From Lycocorax pyrrhopterus obiensis (lineage: Eukaryota > Chordata > Aves > Passeriformes > Paradisaeidae): a stretch of 64,000 bases of DNA. Positions 51,759 through 64,000 of the stretch are shown one piece after another. Under the pieces are notes generated by a model. It searched no databases, was not told where the DNA came from, and was given only the letters and a program-made list of their open reading frames with translations. The stretch is from assembly GCA_014706295.1 (NCBI GenBank), contig JACSVZ010000001.1, positions 85,248,237-85,312,236 on the forward strand, written 5' to 3'. The translations under genes and the position numbers were made by a program. Numbering within the stretch: the first letter of the stretch is position 1; every line of letters starts with the position of its first letter.

Positions 51759-54700
51759 CCCGTGTTAGTATGTCTGTCAGAAATCTGTATGAAACCTCTC
51801 CCCTTTACTGTGCCAGTGTGCTGCCATGGGCTCTGAAACCTGTGATTAGACCCATCTCTGTAGGAAATGTCAGGGTCTTTTCCTGCACCCAGGATCACCT
51901 TTGGTGGACAGCTTCTCCTGTCCTCAGCCATCCCAGGCCCTGGGCGCTGCACTTGTGGCTTATGGCAGAGGTCTGTCACTGGGGAAGCTCCCAGGGTTGC
52001 TTTTGTTGCCCACTTTGTGGTAGATAAGTTTTAGCAAAGGATCGTGTTGCCTTTCCGAATGCTAAAAACTTAAACAAAATTAAGACCCCAGTGCCTGCTA
52101 CCAGATGGAGTAACCAGCCCATCTCTTGCAGCCTGAAGATGTGAGGGAATTACGAGAGCAAGACCTATTAAAAATCCTTATGCTAGCCCAGGGTTATTTG
52201 TACAGGCAGGATGGAATATGTATTTCTGTCTGATTCACCTCTTGGATTTAGTAAGAAGCCCAGGTGTAAGAAGGCTTGAGGCAATAGTGCAGAACTGCTG
52301 GGTCCCAAGCCTCATTTTGGATTTGAACATTTTCAAGTGAGTTCTCCGCTTGGCAGGTGCTTTTCCAGCTGGCCCTGATGAACTGGAAAGAAAGAAAGTG
52401 TTTTAAAGCTTGAGATATTGCAAATTAGTGGAGGGTGGCCAAGCTCTGCAGTGCAGCTACTGAGACACAACAAGAAACCTGCTAATTAGGCAAGAGCTCA
52501 TCTCAGATTGCCAACTTGCTGCAAACCTCTGAGATTACACCATGTCTAAAATGCTCAGGGCAACCCCATCTTGCAGGCCTGATCTCAGCAGGGCTCTCAT
52601 GCACTCTCGCTTAGGCATGTTTGGTTTTTTTTTAATTTAAACCTAATTATTTACTATTTATCTAAAACTTGTTGAGCTTTCTGTGCAGAGCCATTGCTGC
52701 TCCCCCTGCCAAAAGCTAATCTCAGCCTGTTTATGAAGTTGCTCTAGAACTTACTTGTGACACAGATGCCCACTCAACCCTACTAAGATCCATGCTTTAA
52801 TGCCATTTAGGTAAAAGAAGGTCATACAGAGCAGGCATGCTCCATGTGTGCAGTAAGGGCAAATGTTTCCCATTCAATAGTAACAGATAGTGGCACAACA
52901 CAGAAAACAGTTATATGTAGAGAACCTCTGAGAAGAAGATTCTGTTCCTGGGTGAGGCAAAGGCAGGAGTAAGAGGAAGAAACCTCAGGCAGGCTGAGTC
53001 CAGACTGACACAAAACTTCACCCATACAGTGGTGGGTGGTGTGCCAGGATATGTGCTGGGATCCCACCTGAACACACAGACCAGCAGCATCTACACGTGT
53101 CTGAACATGGGTGCAGCGAGGTGTGGATGCTGGATGAGCAAGAACTGTGAAAAGTAATTTTTTTTCTGAATAAAGAGTAATTTGTCTTGTACTTCTTTTC
53201 ACATTAGTCACAGTTGCAAAAGCAGCAATAGCTTGTAAAATATTCATGTGGTAGGGTGGGGATTTTTTTGTAGTTCGCCTTTCCTCTTTCTCTGGACACC
53301 TTTTCCTCTTTGTTTGCGAGTGTATTTTTCTGCTGTCTGTCTAGTCTCCAGGCCATTAAGGATTTCATGAACTTATGTCATTTGCATGTTTTCCAACCTG
53401 AGGAGTTGTAGCCTATGTAGTCATTTATTGTGCAGAAGTTGTTCGGTATTTTTTGATCACTCTTGTAATTTCTTGGTGTATTTCCCCCAGATTCACTGCA
53501 GGGGCGCAGTCAGCCCTGCAGTCAGTTCTAGCTGTCAGCAGTCGGGAAGGCACTGAACAGATCTGCCCACAGGTTCATGTCTCTCCCATTTCGGGAAGGT
53601 GGTAAATCTCTCGTTTCTGGCCCTGTGAGATCAGATGATATCAAAGAATGAACTCTTGACCTGTTGCCCTGACTTAACAAGCCTGGGTTGTTTCAAGATT
53701 TGATTCTTCTGTGTACCTGAGGAATCTCAGAGCTCAGCTTGTTGAGAGCTTGGATAAAGGTGCTGTTTGGTACCAGGAATAGGGCTGAGGTCATTTGGGG
53801 TAGTGGAAATGTGTGATAGGAAGGACAGGGTTATGTAATGGTGAAGAAGGAGCTGCCTCGTGGGACAGAGGAGGAACAAGGCTAAATGGAGCATGCAGGA
53901 ATGTGATGTCAAGTGGTTCAGGGTCAATGACTCTAAGGTCACTTTAGAAAGAGGTTTTAGTTGTCTTTGTACTGAGCAGTGGCCTGTATTTGTTGTGTAG
54001 CTGCTTTCCTGTGCTGTTGACCCATAAGTGTTAATTTTCTCTTTTTTGAAGCCACTGAGCATTTTGCTTACAGAAATAGTGATCAGAGAAAAGTTACCAG
54101 ATAAATCTACAGAAGCTGAATATTTACTCGGAGACTGGAAAAACGAGTCGAAGTGCCCAATTTAACTGCAGACTAGTTATGCTCTTTTGAGTATGTTCAA
54201 ATAATTGCATAGAGCAATCAAAATCTGGAGACAGTGAACACAGGTGCTATTGGTGGCACTGTTTTATATTAAAAGATTTTAATTTGCATTATAATTTTCC
54301 ATTATTATGACCTCTGCTTAGCTGCTTCTCAACTTTTCCAAACTTTAACCATTAGGACTAAAGTTCTTTTCAGTAAGTGCTTCCATTAGTTTATATTTTT
54401 ATATATGTAAGAGTTTCAGCCAGAATGTTTCTGTTATTTCCAAGACATGGGTCAAAAAAGCATTGTTTTGCTCAAGCTAAAAAATTAAAATTTGGATGAC
54501 CTGTTCTTTCAGAAGCCCTAATTCCCTCATATTGTGGGAGGAGAGACTTGCAATTTGCTGGCAGGTAGTCTTGAGTCAGAAAAGGTGCTGTGGACATAAG
54601 CTCACCTGTATCTAACTATGAAATATTTGGAGGATCCCAGTTTGTATGTGCTCAGGAGAAATACATGTAGCACCACAGATTCCATCCATGCTGAACAAGT

Positions 54701-57700
54701 CTCACCAGGGCTGCAGAAGTTCATCTGTAGCTGCCTCTAAGCTGAGCACCAAGGCAAGAAGGGAGTACTGAGCCCTTCTTACCCAACATAACCTGAGGGA
54801 AGTACTTAAATTAAAAACAGTTTCCATCTGTTCTTTCTAGACAGTGGCTCCTCTAAGGCAGATGTTGTCCTCTGGAAGAGCATCTTTGTTGCCAGTAATT
54901 AGAGAAGACATCTTGGCAGTACAGCCGTTTAGCTGAGGAGCCTCAGTTACATGGGAATTTACGTGGGAGTCATTTCTCCAGCTCACAGTGCTGGTGTTTA
55001 GGTTCGATAGGAGGTACAAGGGAGGAAAGGAGGAGTAGTGAAGATGGGGGAAGGCATAAGGGCATTAGGTTGCAGCAGAGGGCAGGAAGGATGAAGAATA
55101 TAGTTTACTTTTTAGTAGTACTGCTTTTTTGAAATTTGGGAAATCGTTCTAAAACCCCCATGTCAGCTGAAAGAGATGATCACTGGTTTGGTCGCAAAAA
55201 AGTGCCTGGTTTATTGATCTTGCATGACCTGTTCTTTGCCAGTGATAGAGAGGAAATTGGTGTCTGTACTGTGAATTTTATTTCACTTAACAACAACCTT
55301 GAAGCCTTTGTCAGTGTTATCGGACAGCACCTAACTATTGTTCTGTGAGAGTTTTAGCAATGACAGGATATTTGTAGAATATAGGAGATCATGTAATCTG
55401 TTCCTCAGATGACATTTTGGGACTTGTTTTCAATGGATGTCTTACTGGTCTTTGCTGCATTTAAGATCTCTGAATCTTTATGGAGAGAATTATTTCATAC
55501 ATGCTGAGACTGAATTTACATTTTTTTAGGTGAATGACACTTTATCGCCAGCAGATGGTGATAAAATACCAGGGTTCGGCATTTTAAAAGCCGTTGTTCT
55601 TGTCAGAAGTTCAGACTGGCTCTGGTTGTATCTCTGCTGAAAAACTGCTCTGTTCAGTTTAAACCCTAATCGGGATGAAACAGTTCATAAATATATTAAT
55701 GATATGTCATTAACTGGCAGGCAGTGAGCTATACTTTCCGGGTCCAAATTAGTAATGGAACAGATAAACCAAATAACCCCAAGGACCATCAGTCTCCCCC
55801 ATGCCACACACACACAGAGATACGTGTCGCCACATATCCTGCTCCAAGATTGGGGCATAAGCAAACCTACCTTTTTTTTTGTATGCTATCCCAGTACTTA
55901 GCTTCCCATCTGCATTTAGAATGTAAACTTCACAGCAAAATCATTTTTCGTAGGTGACTATGTAAGGATTTTTAAAAAGACATTTATATTTGGTTATGTA
56001 AAATTCTTTTAAGTTGCACAACCTCATTAGAGACCTACCCTGTTTGAGTGTCTCTACAAGCATGTCTTAAACACTTCAAATGGACGAGTCTGGCTTCCCT
56101 AAAGTTATCAGTTTAATTCTATTTTGTCTAAAGTTGGTCTGCCTCCTTCCTGTATGCATGAATAAAAAGAAACTAGCATATAACTACTTAAGGAAAAATT
56201 TCAATTGATTTACAGCATAGGAAAGACACTTATTTTCTGGAATTTATTGATGAATGTTAACAAAAGGTATTGTCCAAACATAACTTTCTAGGTCCAGCTG
56301 TGCTAGCTCCACAGGTTTGTGTTTTCTGCTTAACAGTACACGTTCATCACTCCTCCTGTTAAAGTGTTTTGCTTCTTCAGGTTGCTTGCTAAATGTTCCC
56401 AAACTGTTTTAGGCATAACAATCTGGATTAGTTCAAACAGATTTAATATTATATCTGCTCACCGGGCATATTGTGACTGAAACATATCAGTGGGTAAAAG
56501 CAACACAGGACAATGTGACAGTCCAGCTTCAGGTGGTGGTGCCCTGTCACTTGATGATCTACTGCACATATGGAGCCTCCTCACCCTTAGTTCTTGCTTG
56601 CACTGTCCTGTCATCTGCAGCTCATTAACCGCTGTTTCTCAGCTTTTGATGATGGCCAATCCATGATGTTCCCCTTATAAGAGTATTCACGAGAGCCAGC
56701 AGATCTTAGATGCCTGAGATCCTCTGATACATGAAAGATGGGCAAGGCATGGCTCACTCCCAGTGAAGAAAACTGCTTCTCTAGGAGCAGGGGCTTTCTA
56801 CCTCATGTGCCCTTGGTGTTGCTATTGTGTAGGCAAAATTGCCCTGTTTTTCTGAAAGAAATGAATAGGAAATTCTACACCACGATGACTGAGTTCACTG
56901 CAGGTATTGGTAGAAGGTGAGAGGAATATGCAGCTACTTGAAGGTGAGGTGTGAACTGCTCTTGAGGGTTGTTCACAGGACTGCAGGTGATTGCCTGTCT
57001 TGGTCTGTTACAACTTGACATTGGGACATCACAGCTGACCATTTCTGAACTCATTCTGTCCCAGGTGAGAAGGTAAACTCCTTGTGTTTCACTTTACAGC
57101 ATGCAGTCAGGTAGACCATGACAACTACATGTTTGAGGTAACACATACCAACTTGCTGGCTTGCTGTGTATGGAATGGACTAAGCTTTGTGCTGTTAGTA
57201 GTTAATGGCATGGGTTGTTAACTCCTGCTCTTAGAGACTGTAATAACTTTTCATCATACCTCACTATATTTTGCTTCCCTGTTCAGAATGGACAACCTCT
57301 CTGCATGGTCATTTGGCTGTGCTTTGAGTCCTCAGCTTTGCTGCCATTCCTTCCATTACTGGTTTTCCGGTCTTCACTCATGACTGCCAACAGCTGCTGT
57401 CTTGGTGGGGCTAACCTGGATGTCCAGACGGTCCCATTACATTTCAAAGCACTCCAAGTGCTTTTTGTTCAGTTTCATCTCACTAGATACAGTAGGACTG
57501 AGATTAGTGTCAGCTTAAGCCGAGGTGCACTTGAATTCAGGATCTGTGCTTGCTGTTTGTGTGGGCTGGAATACTTCCATGAAGGACAGGTGTAACTAAA
57601 AGCAGCACCTACTCTCATTATCATGCTAATAAATCAGCTTTATACAATACATGCACTTGTATCTTTGCAAGCAGAAATGTGGCATGAGGGGTGTGTTTTA

Positions 57701-60700
57701 TTCAACCTGAAAGAACTTTTTTTCAGAAGAGAACTTGCTTTTTGAGTTGGTTACTTAAGACCTACCAGTGAAAATACAGAATATTACCCTGTATCACTTC
57801 CTTGTGAAGGCAATCTAATGAAGTTCCATCAGGGTTACAGGATTTTCATGTTTAAAGACTTGATCCATAGTAACTACTCTCTGCCTATCTGCTAATTAAA
57901 AATATGCATTAGAAATGTTGTTCACCTTGGCTTCCAGGATTTGGAAAAACATACTGAGATACATGATCAATCCTGAGACACCCTGAAATTCTTCAATTCC
58001 TGGTAAGTTCAAAGGCTATTATGGTACCCAGCAATCCTTAGATGGAAGTCTGGAAAAACACCGAGGTAAAAAGAAATGGTTTTTCTTTTGTGAAACCTTA
58101 TCTGTATTTCATACAAGCCAAGCTGGACAGACTAATGCTTCCTACACTATGATGGAGAAAGGGTGTAGTGCTGAAGGATGGGTAGGAAGTATTACACATC
58201 TATAGGCATTGACTTCAATGAAATATAGTAGTTTCCATCAGGGGAGGTTATTCTCCATGTTTTCCCAAGGTTCCTTCTGAAAACTAGTGCTTGTGCTTCT
58301 GGGGAGCTTTGTAAATTAAAAATCTGCATGATCACAGTGCTCATTAGACAGTTTGGTTGATATTTGGGTACTGGCCACAGAAAGAAGCAGCCTGAGTTCA
58401 GAATTGCTTTCAGTTTTGCAGCCAAATTGTGCATCCCTTCCATGAAGACATTTTGATGACTTTCTGGTCTTTTTTTCTTGTATTCCAGCCAATCTTGCTG
58501 AGCAGTCCCTCAGAGCTCACTATAACTTAGCTCTGTTTTAAACTGTGGGTCTGTATTTTGGATACAACCAATGTTATTTAAGAATTTGCATGCATCAGTC
58601 CGCTGGAGGAGACGGACAGTCTCACCCAGCCAGCATTTATAAGCTCCCTTGGGAAGAAGTGATGCTTTTTCTCTCTCATCTGACAAATCCCTGTCCTGTC
58701 AAAGATGCTGTAATTGATCTTTGTCATTAAATTCAATAATGTCCAAATTTACAGATCTACCTTGTTTCAGGCTAATGCAGATAAATGAGGTTCATGGTAA
58801 AATATTGACTTTTACTTGCCACCTATGCACCTCAGCACTTTATGCGTTTGATTAACATACAGGCAAGGCTGTAAAATCAAATAAATGAATGCAAGGAGTA
58901 ATGTTTTATTCTCTTTAAATGATATATGAGATGTAGCTATTTATAGCAAGGGCTTGGGAGAGAAATGTAAAGCTAAGCCAATTCTAGGAATGCTGATACA
59001 GGAGATTCAGTGAAAAATTGGTATTCGTATGAGGAAGCTTCTGTAGGGAAAGTCAGAACACCATGTAGTGGTGTAGAGCTCATTTGTTTGTGCCTTGGTC
59101 ATGGTCTCTACCCAATGCAGCCAAACATTATATAAGAAGCATTTTTTAAAAATAAGGCACATGTTTTTAATGCTCAGTTACTGGAATTCCTTTCTAGGGA
59201 CTGTGATAGATCATTTATATGGAAGTCTTTAAAGCAAGATTTTATACTTCTCTGCAGGCAATGCTGCAGCTGAGCCATGAATGCTGGACTTACTAAAGAA
59301 ACTTCTCCAGCAGATGATCATTATGCAGGAGTCCAGACTGGACGGTCATGCTGGTCTCTGTGTGGATGTGACACACTCAAATTAGAGAAGGCTTATTATG
59401 CAAATGCTGTGATGAGTTCGAGCAACTAAGAATCACCAGCTATTTTAATAATTTAAGAGAGAATATCCTCAGAGAGTTGGTTCCCTTGAAAAAGTGTTTA
59501 TCCACTGCAAGGGAAACTGCTCAGATCTCACTGACCCCACAGCCAGGGGAGTTTTCAAACTATCTCACTTGAGCACAGCAAAAATACTGACTCATTTCAG
59601 ACTTATTCCCTCACTATGCAAAATAAAAATAGGCAGATCCTTAAAGGATGTAAATTGCAGAAGCTCTATCAAGGGAAAATCTTTAACAGATGAGAAGGTT
59701 GCTGCATCTGTGAGAATGCTGCACATGAACCATCTTTCTCCACAAATAATGAGGACAATATAGAAATGTGAAAAGTGTGACCAATGTAAACACAGACCAT
59801 TTGTCTGCTTTCCTTGCTGTCAGAATCACTGTGGATTTAGACAGAGAACAGAACCTCGTTCAGCTTTCATTTGAAGAGGGAAGGCTTTTTAGCACAGATG
59901 CACTGGAAAATGGCTGAATGGGGAACACGAGCAGAGCAGTTTTCCTGCTAGAGCTATCTGGAACTAGATCACTATGGGGTGCTCTGATTTCAGAGTGAAA
60001 GTTGTTTCATTGCAGATACTTTGCTTGCTCCCAGGACAGAATCAATTTTCAGGAATAGGAACTTTTATTTCAGAATAAGGAGTCCACAAGGGAAGATACT
60101 GCAGAATAGCAGTCATCCACCTGTGTATTTTGGCTGGCCTGTATTTACAGAACATCAGAAAACTCTGAAACAAAATGCTGTAGAGGCGCTGCTTCTTTCC
60201 ACCTTTAGTTACGTGGCTGCCCTGTGCTCCAGAAAAGCTTTCCTGGAGCATTTTCTCATGCTGCCAACCTCTGAAATGAGGAGTCCCTAGTTAAAATTCC
60301 TCTCAGACATCAAACTATAGGAAAAAGAAAAAAAGTATTCAGAAGGACTAGGTCTCCTCCAGAACCCATTTTTCAGATGAGTAGCTCTATAATGTCTTAC
60401 CAAAAGATTTCTCTTTGTCATCATATTGCTTCTGGGGATTTTTCTGCCTGTTGAATTTCCCAGCTGTTTGTTACAAAAGGGAGGCGACTTTGCTTCAGCA
60501 GGAAAGTTACGATATCATGAAGTGTCGCAGGAGTCAGCATCATTTTCTCTTCTGAAGTTAGGAATGAGATAGCATTACCCAAATGGATCCTGGGAGGTGT
60601 GAATACATTACCAGGTCTGTCAGAGACATCTGTGAATCCCAGAGCAAATGCAAGGGATCCATCCTGAGTACCAAATGTAGACATCTGCTGAGGCACTGGA

Positions 60701-63700
60701 TTCAGTACCCTGGACTTCCTTTACAGCTAATGGAAGAAAATGTGTGCTTTCATCTGAGCTATTCCAGGTATTTGTCACAGGATGCAATACCCCACAAAGA
60801 TAAAGTGTCCTTTTCTTTCCACCTGTTACAAAGCTAACCCAGCTTGACTAGCTCAGGTATAGAGATCTAAACTGTAGAGATGTACAGTTAAGTGAATTAG
60901 GCTGAAGCCCTGTTTGTTGTCTTTTAATATATTTTATATAATAAATCTGTGTCTTTTAATTATAATCCTCAAAGAGGGATAAAAGTGTGTGAACACTGAT
61001 CATGTGTTCTCTTGAAAAAAAGGGCTTCTGATCAGGAGATTGAGAGGCCCTGAGAAGGATTATGTCCTCTTATATCATGAAAAATGTTTAACAAATCCTG
61101 AGAAGTTTTGGAAATTTATCTATGGGAAAAAAAAGAAGAGAAAGTCTGACAGTCCTTCACACAGTTTCTTTGTTTCAAGGTCATTATGAATTAATTTTGG
61201 AGAACCATGGAATCAGTTGTGTATGTCCAATAAATTATGGAAGGTAATTAAGCTATTCATTTTAACTTCAGTGCTTCACTTTAGTGTCCTTGTGGATCTG
61301 TGACACTGGGTGCTTTTTTTGCAATAAAAAACTTGGATAGACCCTTTAGTTTGATAAAGGCATTGGTGGAATGCTGTCATGTGATTTTCTTCTGTGAAGA
61401 GTTACTGTAATTAGTTCTGTGAACAGATAAATCTGGGTTGTTACCTTTATTTTACAAATGGAAAAGCAAGACATAAAAGGGTTTCCATTGGCAGCACTGA
61501 GCTTTTTATCAGGCTGCAAATGTTCCACTCAAGACGTCACAAAGTTTGTGGCACATTTGGGAAAAGAATGCAGAAAATCTAAATCTCATTGAGTGCATAC
61601 AGAGGGTAACACAGATCGTGAGGATGAATTAAGACGGCAGATTGCACTTAAGCTTGTGTAGGCCTTGCCGCCTAGTTTAGGTCACCAGTGTTCACTACAC
61701 AGGTGCACTAAGGGGTAAAATTTTGAGACATGCATTGATTTCAGCTGGTGCACTTTTGCTCGTGTCCCTGGCTGTAGTAACACCCGGAAACACAATTGCC
61801 ACCCAGTTTCATAGAACACAGGGACATGAACCAGGCAGTCTTCTCACCCTCTGGGTTCCCAGTGTCTGCCTGTTGCACAGCCAGTGGTTTTCTGAATGCC
61901 TTGGGTGCCAATCCACTGCAACTGCAAAAGGATTTGACATCTAGGGACTGTTCTGCAGGGCATTTGTAGTGTGCAAAAAAGTGTGTAAGGGTGATGTAAG
62001 CAGAAGGAGACGCTAGTATAGAAATGATGCTAGCAGAGGTCATGTGGATGTTGGTATTCATGGGAGTTGCCTTCCCGGTCTGCCAGAGACGGGCTGTGTC
62101 TTGAGGTCCAGTTGGCAGTGAGTGCCTGCTTGGTGACGACACACAAATGCACACGCAAACACACACTCACAGTGCAAGCATTCCATCTGCCTGGTAGCTG
62201 TCCCTCAGACCCTGACTTCCTCCGGTTGCTGGCATCCAGACCTAAGAGCCGCTCAATCTTGTGGCTGGCAGACATCAGCTAGGGCCAGTAAAATTGAATT
62301 TTACTAGTGGATCATGCACACAGAGGGAACAGGGAGCGTGCTCACACAGCTCGCTAAGGAGAGAGTTTAGCCGTGACATTACAGTGGTCAAGTGTGGGGC
62401 TTGGATGAAAATACTGACCAGCAACATGCAGGTGGCCTTTTCTGTCCTCTCTTTCCTCTGTACACACTTGCTCCTCCCAGATCCAACTTGTTCTCTCCCT
62501 TTCCCCACCTTTGATCTTTCCTCTAAATGTCCCATAGTATGTTTTGTATCTTTCCACAGTTCATTTAAAATGTCCTATAATAAATTTTACGCAGTCTTCA
62601 AACGTTCTCTGCTGTATCCCCATGTCTCCCATAGTAAGTCTTACAAAGCTTAAGGCAACAACCCCTTTCAGTTTGTTCAGTTTTCCAGGGAGAGAGTTTT
62701 CTTTGGCTGACACATCTTGCAGGATTTTACGTTCAGGTACAGCCAGATTTGCCCAAATGCAGGTGTAGTCTTTCTCGAAATCTTTTTCTGCAGTCCTTTC
62801 AGCTCCTTCCTGCAGTTGACGTCTGAAGTTGAGCAGGCCTAAACAGTACTGTTCACCTTCTACATGTGATTTTTCATTTCATAGACCATTATTATCATGT
62901 CATTCTTTTGGATTTTTTTACAAGTGGAAGTCCTAGTCTACTCAATTTTCTGTGTATAGAAACTATTCTACATCTTTCTCATTGTCTCTGTGCATTTCCT
63001 TATTTGTCTCTCATCTAGCTGAGATGCGATGAAGGCTCAGTACTGGCAGTGGAATTTGGCACAAATAAAGGAAAGCAAAAGAGTCTTACACTTCCCAGGA
63101 ATTAGCTTCTTCTGCCCTAGTTTGATCTAAAAAAGTTCACTTTAAACTAAAATAAAAATAAGGACAAAAGACCGAAGTGAATAATATCATCTTCATCATG
63201 GCCCCATTAAGGTTAATAAAATGTTAAAATGAGGCAGTGCTCACCCACTGTTTTATCTTTACTTCATTGCTTTTTCCTACTAGCAGTGCATCAATAACTT
63301 GAAGTATATTCTAACTGATTGAATAAAAAGTTATATTTAATTGGGAAATCAATGAGCAGGAATAGGGCACTGAGGTCATATAGATTGTATCAGCCTGACC
63401 AATCTAACTCACTTGCCCTTTGAGCTGGTCTTTCATCATTATATTTCACTTGCCAATTCCTCAACGGTCTTAATTATGGGCACAGCAATTTGTCTTCAAA
63501 TATCACACTACAGTGAAATCTATGCATCAATAAATACAGCTCAAAAGTGGTTTTCCACACTGCTGGAGACTTAATTGCTTCTATAGTTAAAGCAAATGCT
63601 GTAATTCTTTACATTTGTGGTGCTTTTCAACATCTTCAAGTGACTGGAAGCCATTCAGGATGGCTAAATTAAAGGAAAACATGTATTTAAACATGAAGAT

Positions 63701-64000
63701 TGGTTCTGAGTAATTTTTGGCACTTTATCTGTACAGAACATTCTTCCCTGTGCTGCAGTTGGGGCACGGCTAAGAAAGAGCAGAGGACACTTCAGAAAGA
63801 ATAGCTGGTGTCATTGGAAGGATCTGCTGGCTGTTCAGTTTCTGACTGCCTCTTTTAAACCCCGGCTATATGCAGGGGAAGTGGTGAATACCACATTTAC
63901 AAATTTTGCCCAGTCTAGGAAAACCAGCTTTTTATTTTCAGTAAAGTGCAGTTTTAGTGCTGTCCTTGTGTTTGCCCTCTGCAAAGCAAGAATGTGGGAA
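51759..64000. other. Intergenic, no gene seen
   Basis: Twelve kilobases without a recognised exon, RNA gene or clear repeat. The longest open frames (141 codons at 52822-53247 and 61741-62166, both minus) have no family resemblance. CCDC81 and ME3, which lie beyond HIKESHI in mammals, were not recognised. A CTCF-like word lies at 55548-55560, and short CA-rich sequence at about 62140-62174. Confidence 0.5.

Noticed and set aside
51759..64000. CCDC81 or ME3 exons expected beyond HIKESHI
   Set aside because: No recognisable match by eye on either strand; a protein search would be needed to exclude short exons.

Overview
This window looks like nuclear DNA from a bird. The base composition is moderately AT-rich and there are two CpG islands. 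Coding is split into short exons with GT-AG introns. The recognisable interspersed repeats are CR1-type LINE fragments and solo-LTR-like elements, with no Alu or L1. One LTR resembles, from memory, LTRs common in songbird genomes, so a passerine is my best guess; the species cannot be named from this window.

Two protein-coding genes can be read completely, in convergent (tail-to-tail) orientation. EED lies on the + strand (ATG at 15858, stop at 32980-32982, 12 coding exons, 443 codons). It encodes the WD40 subunit of Polycomb repressive complex 2 that binds trimethyl-lysine. HIKESHI (C11orf73 in human) lies on the - strand (ATG at 50345, stop at 41023-41025, 5 coding exons, 197 codons). It encodes the carrier that imports HSP70 into the nucleus during heat stress. 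In both genes every splice junction keeps phase and follows the GT-AG rule, and no frameshift or premature stop is seen.

Layout. 1-15.5 kb: intergenic DNA with degraded CR1 pieces. 15.5-16.3 kb: EED CpG-island promoter with two E2F-type sites. 15.86-33.18 kb: EED, whose intron 4 carries the donor and branch-point signals of a minor-class (U12) intron. 33.2-40.85 kb: intergenic, with simple repeats and a 1,116-bp solo LTR flanked by perfect 5-bp duplications. 40.85-50.35 kb: HIKESHI. 50.35-50.66 kb: its CpG-island promoter, with an inverted pair of ZNF143-type motifs, an ETS site, and a YY1 motif over the start codon. 51.1-51.76 kb: a second probable LTR. 51.8-64 kb: no gene seen.

The two genes work in unrelated processes (chromatin silencing and chaperone import), so nothing suggests a joint system. 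The observations most worth following are the U12-type intron in EED, the opposite orientation of HIKESHI relative to EED compared with mammals (as I recall that order), and the promoter motif architectures. I found no bacterial-type features, CRISPR arrays, tRNAs, rRNAs or intact mobile elements.
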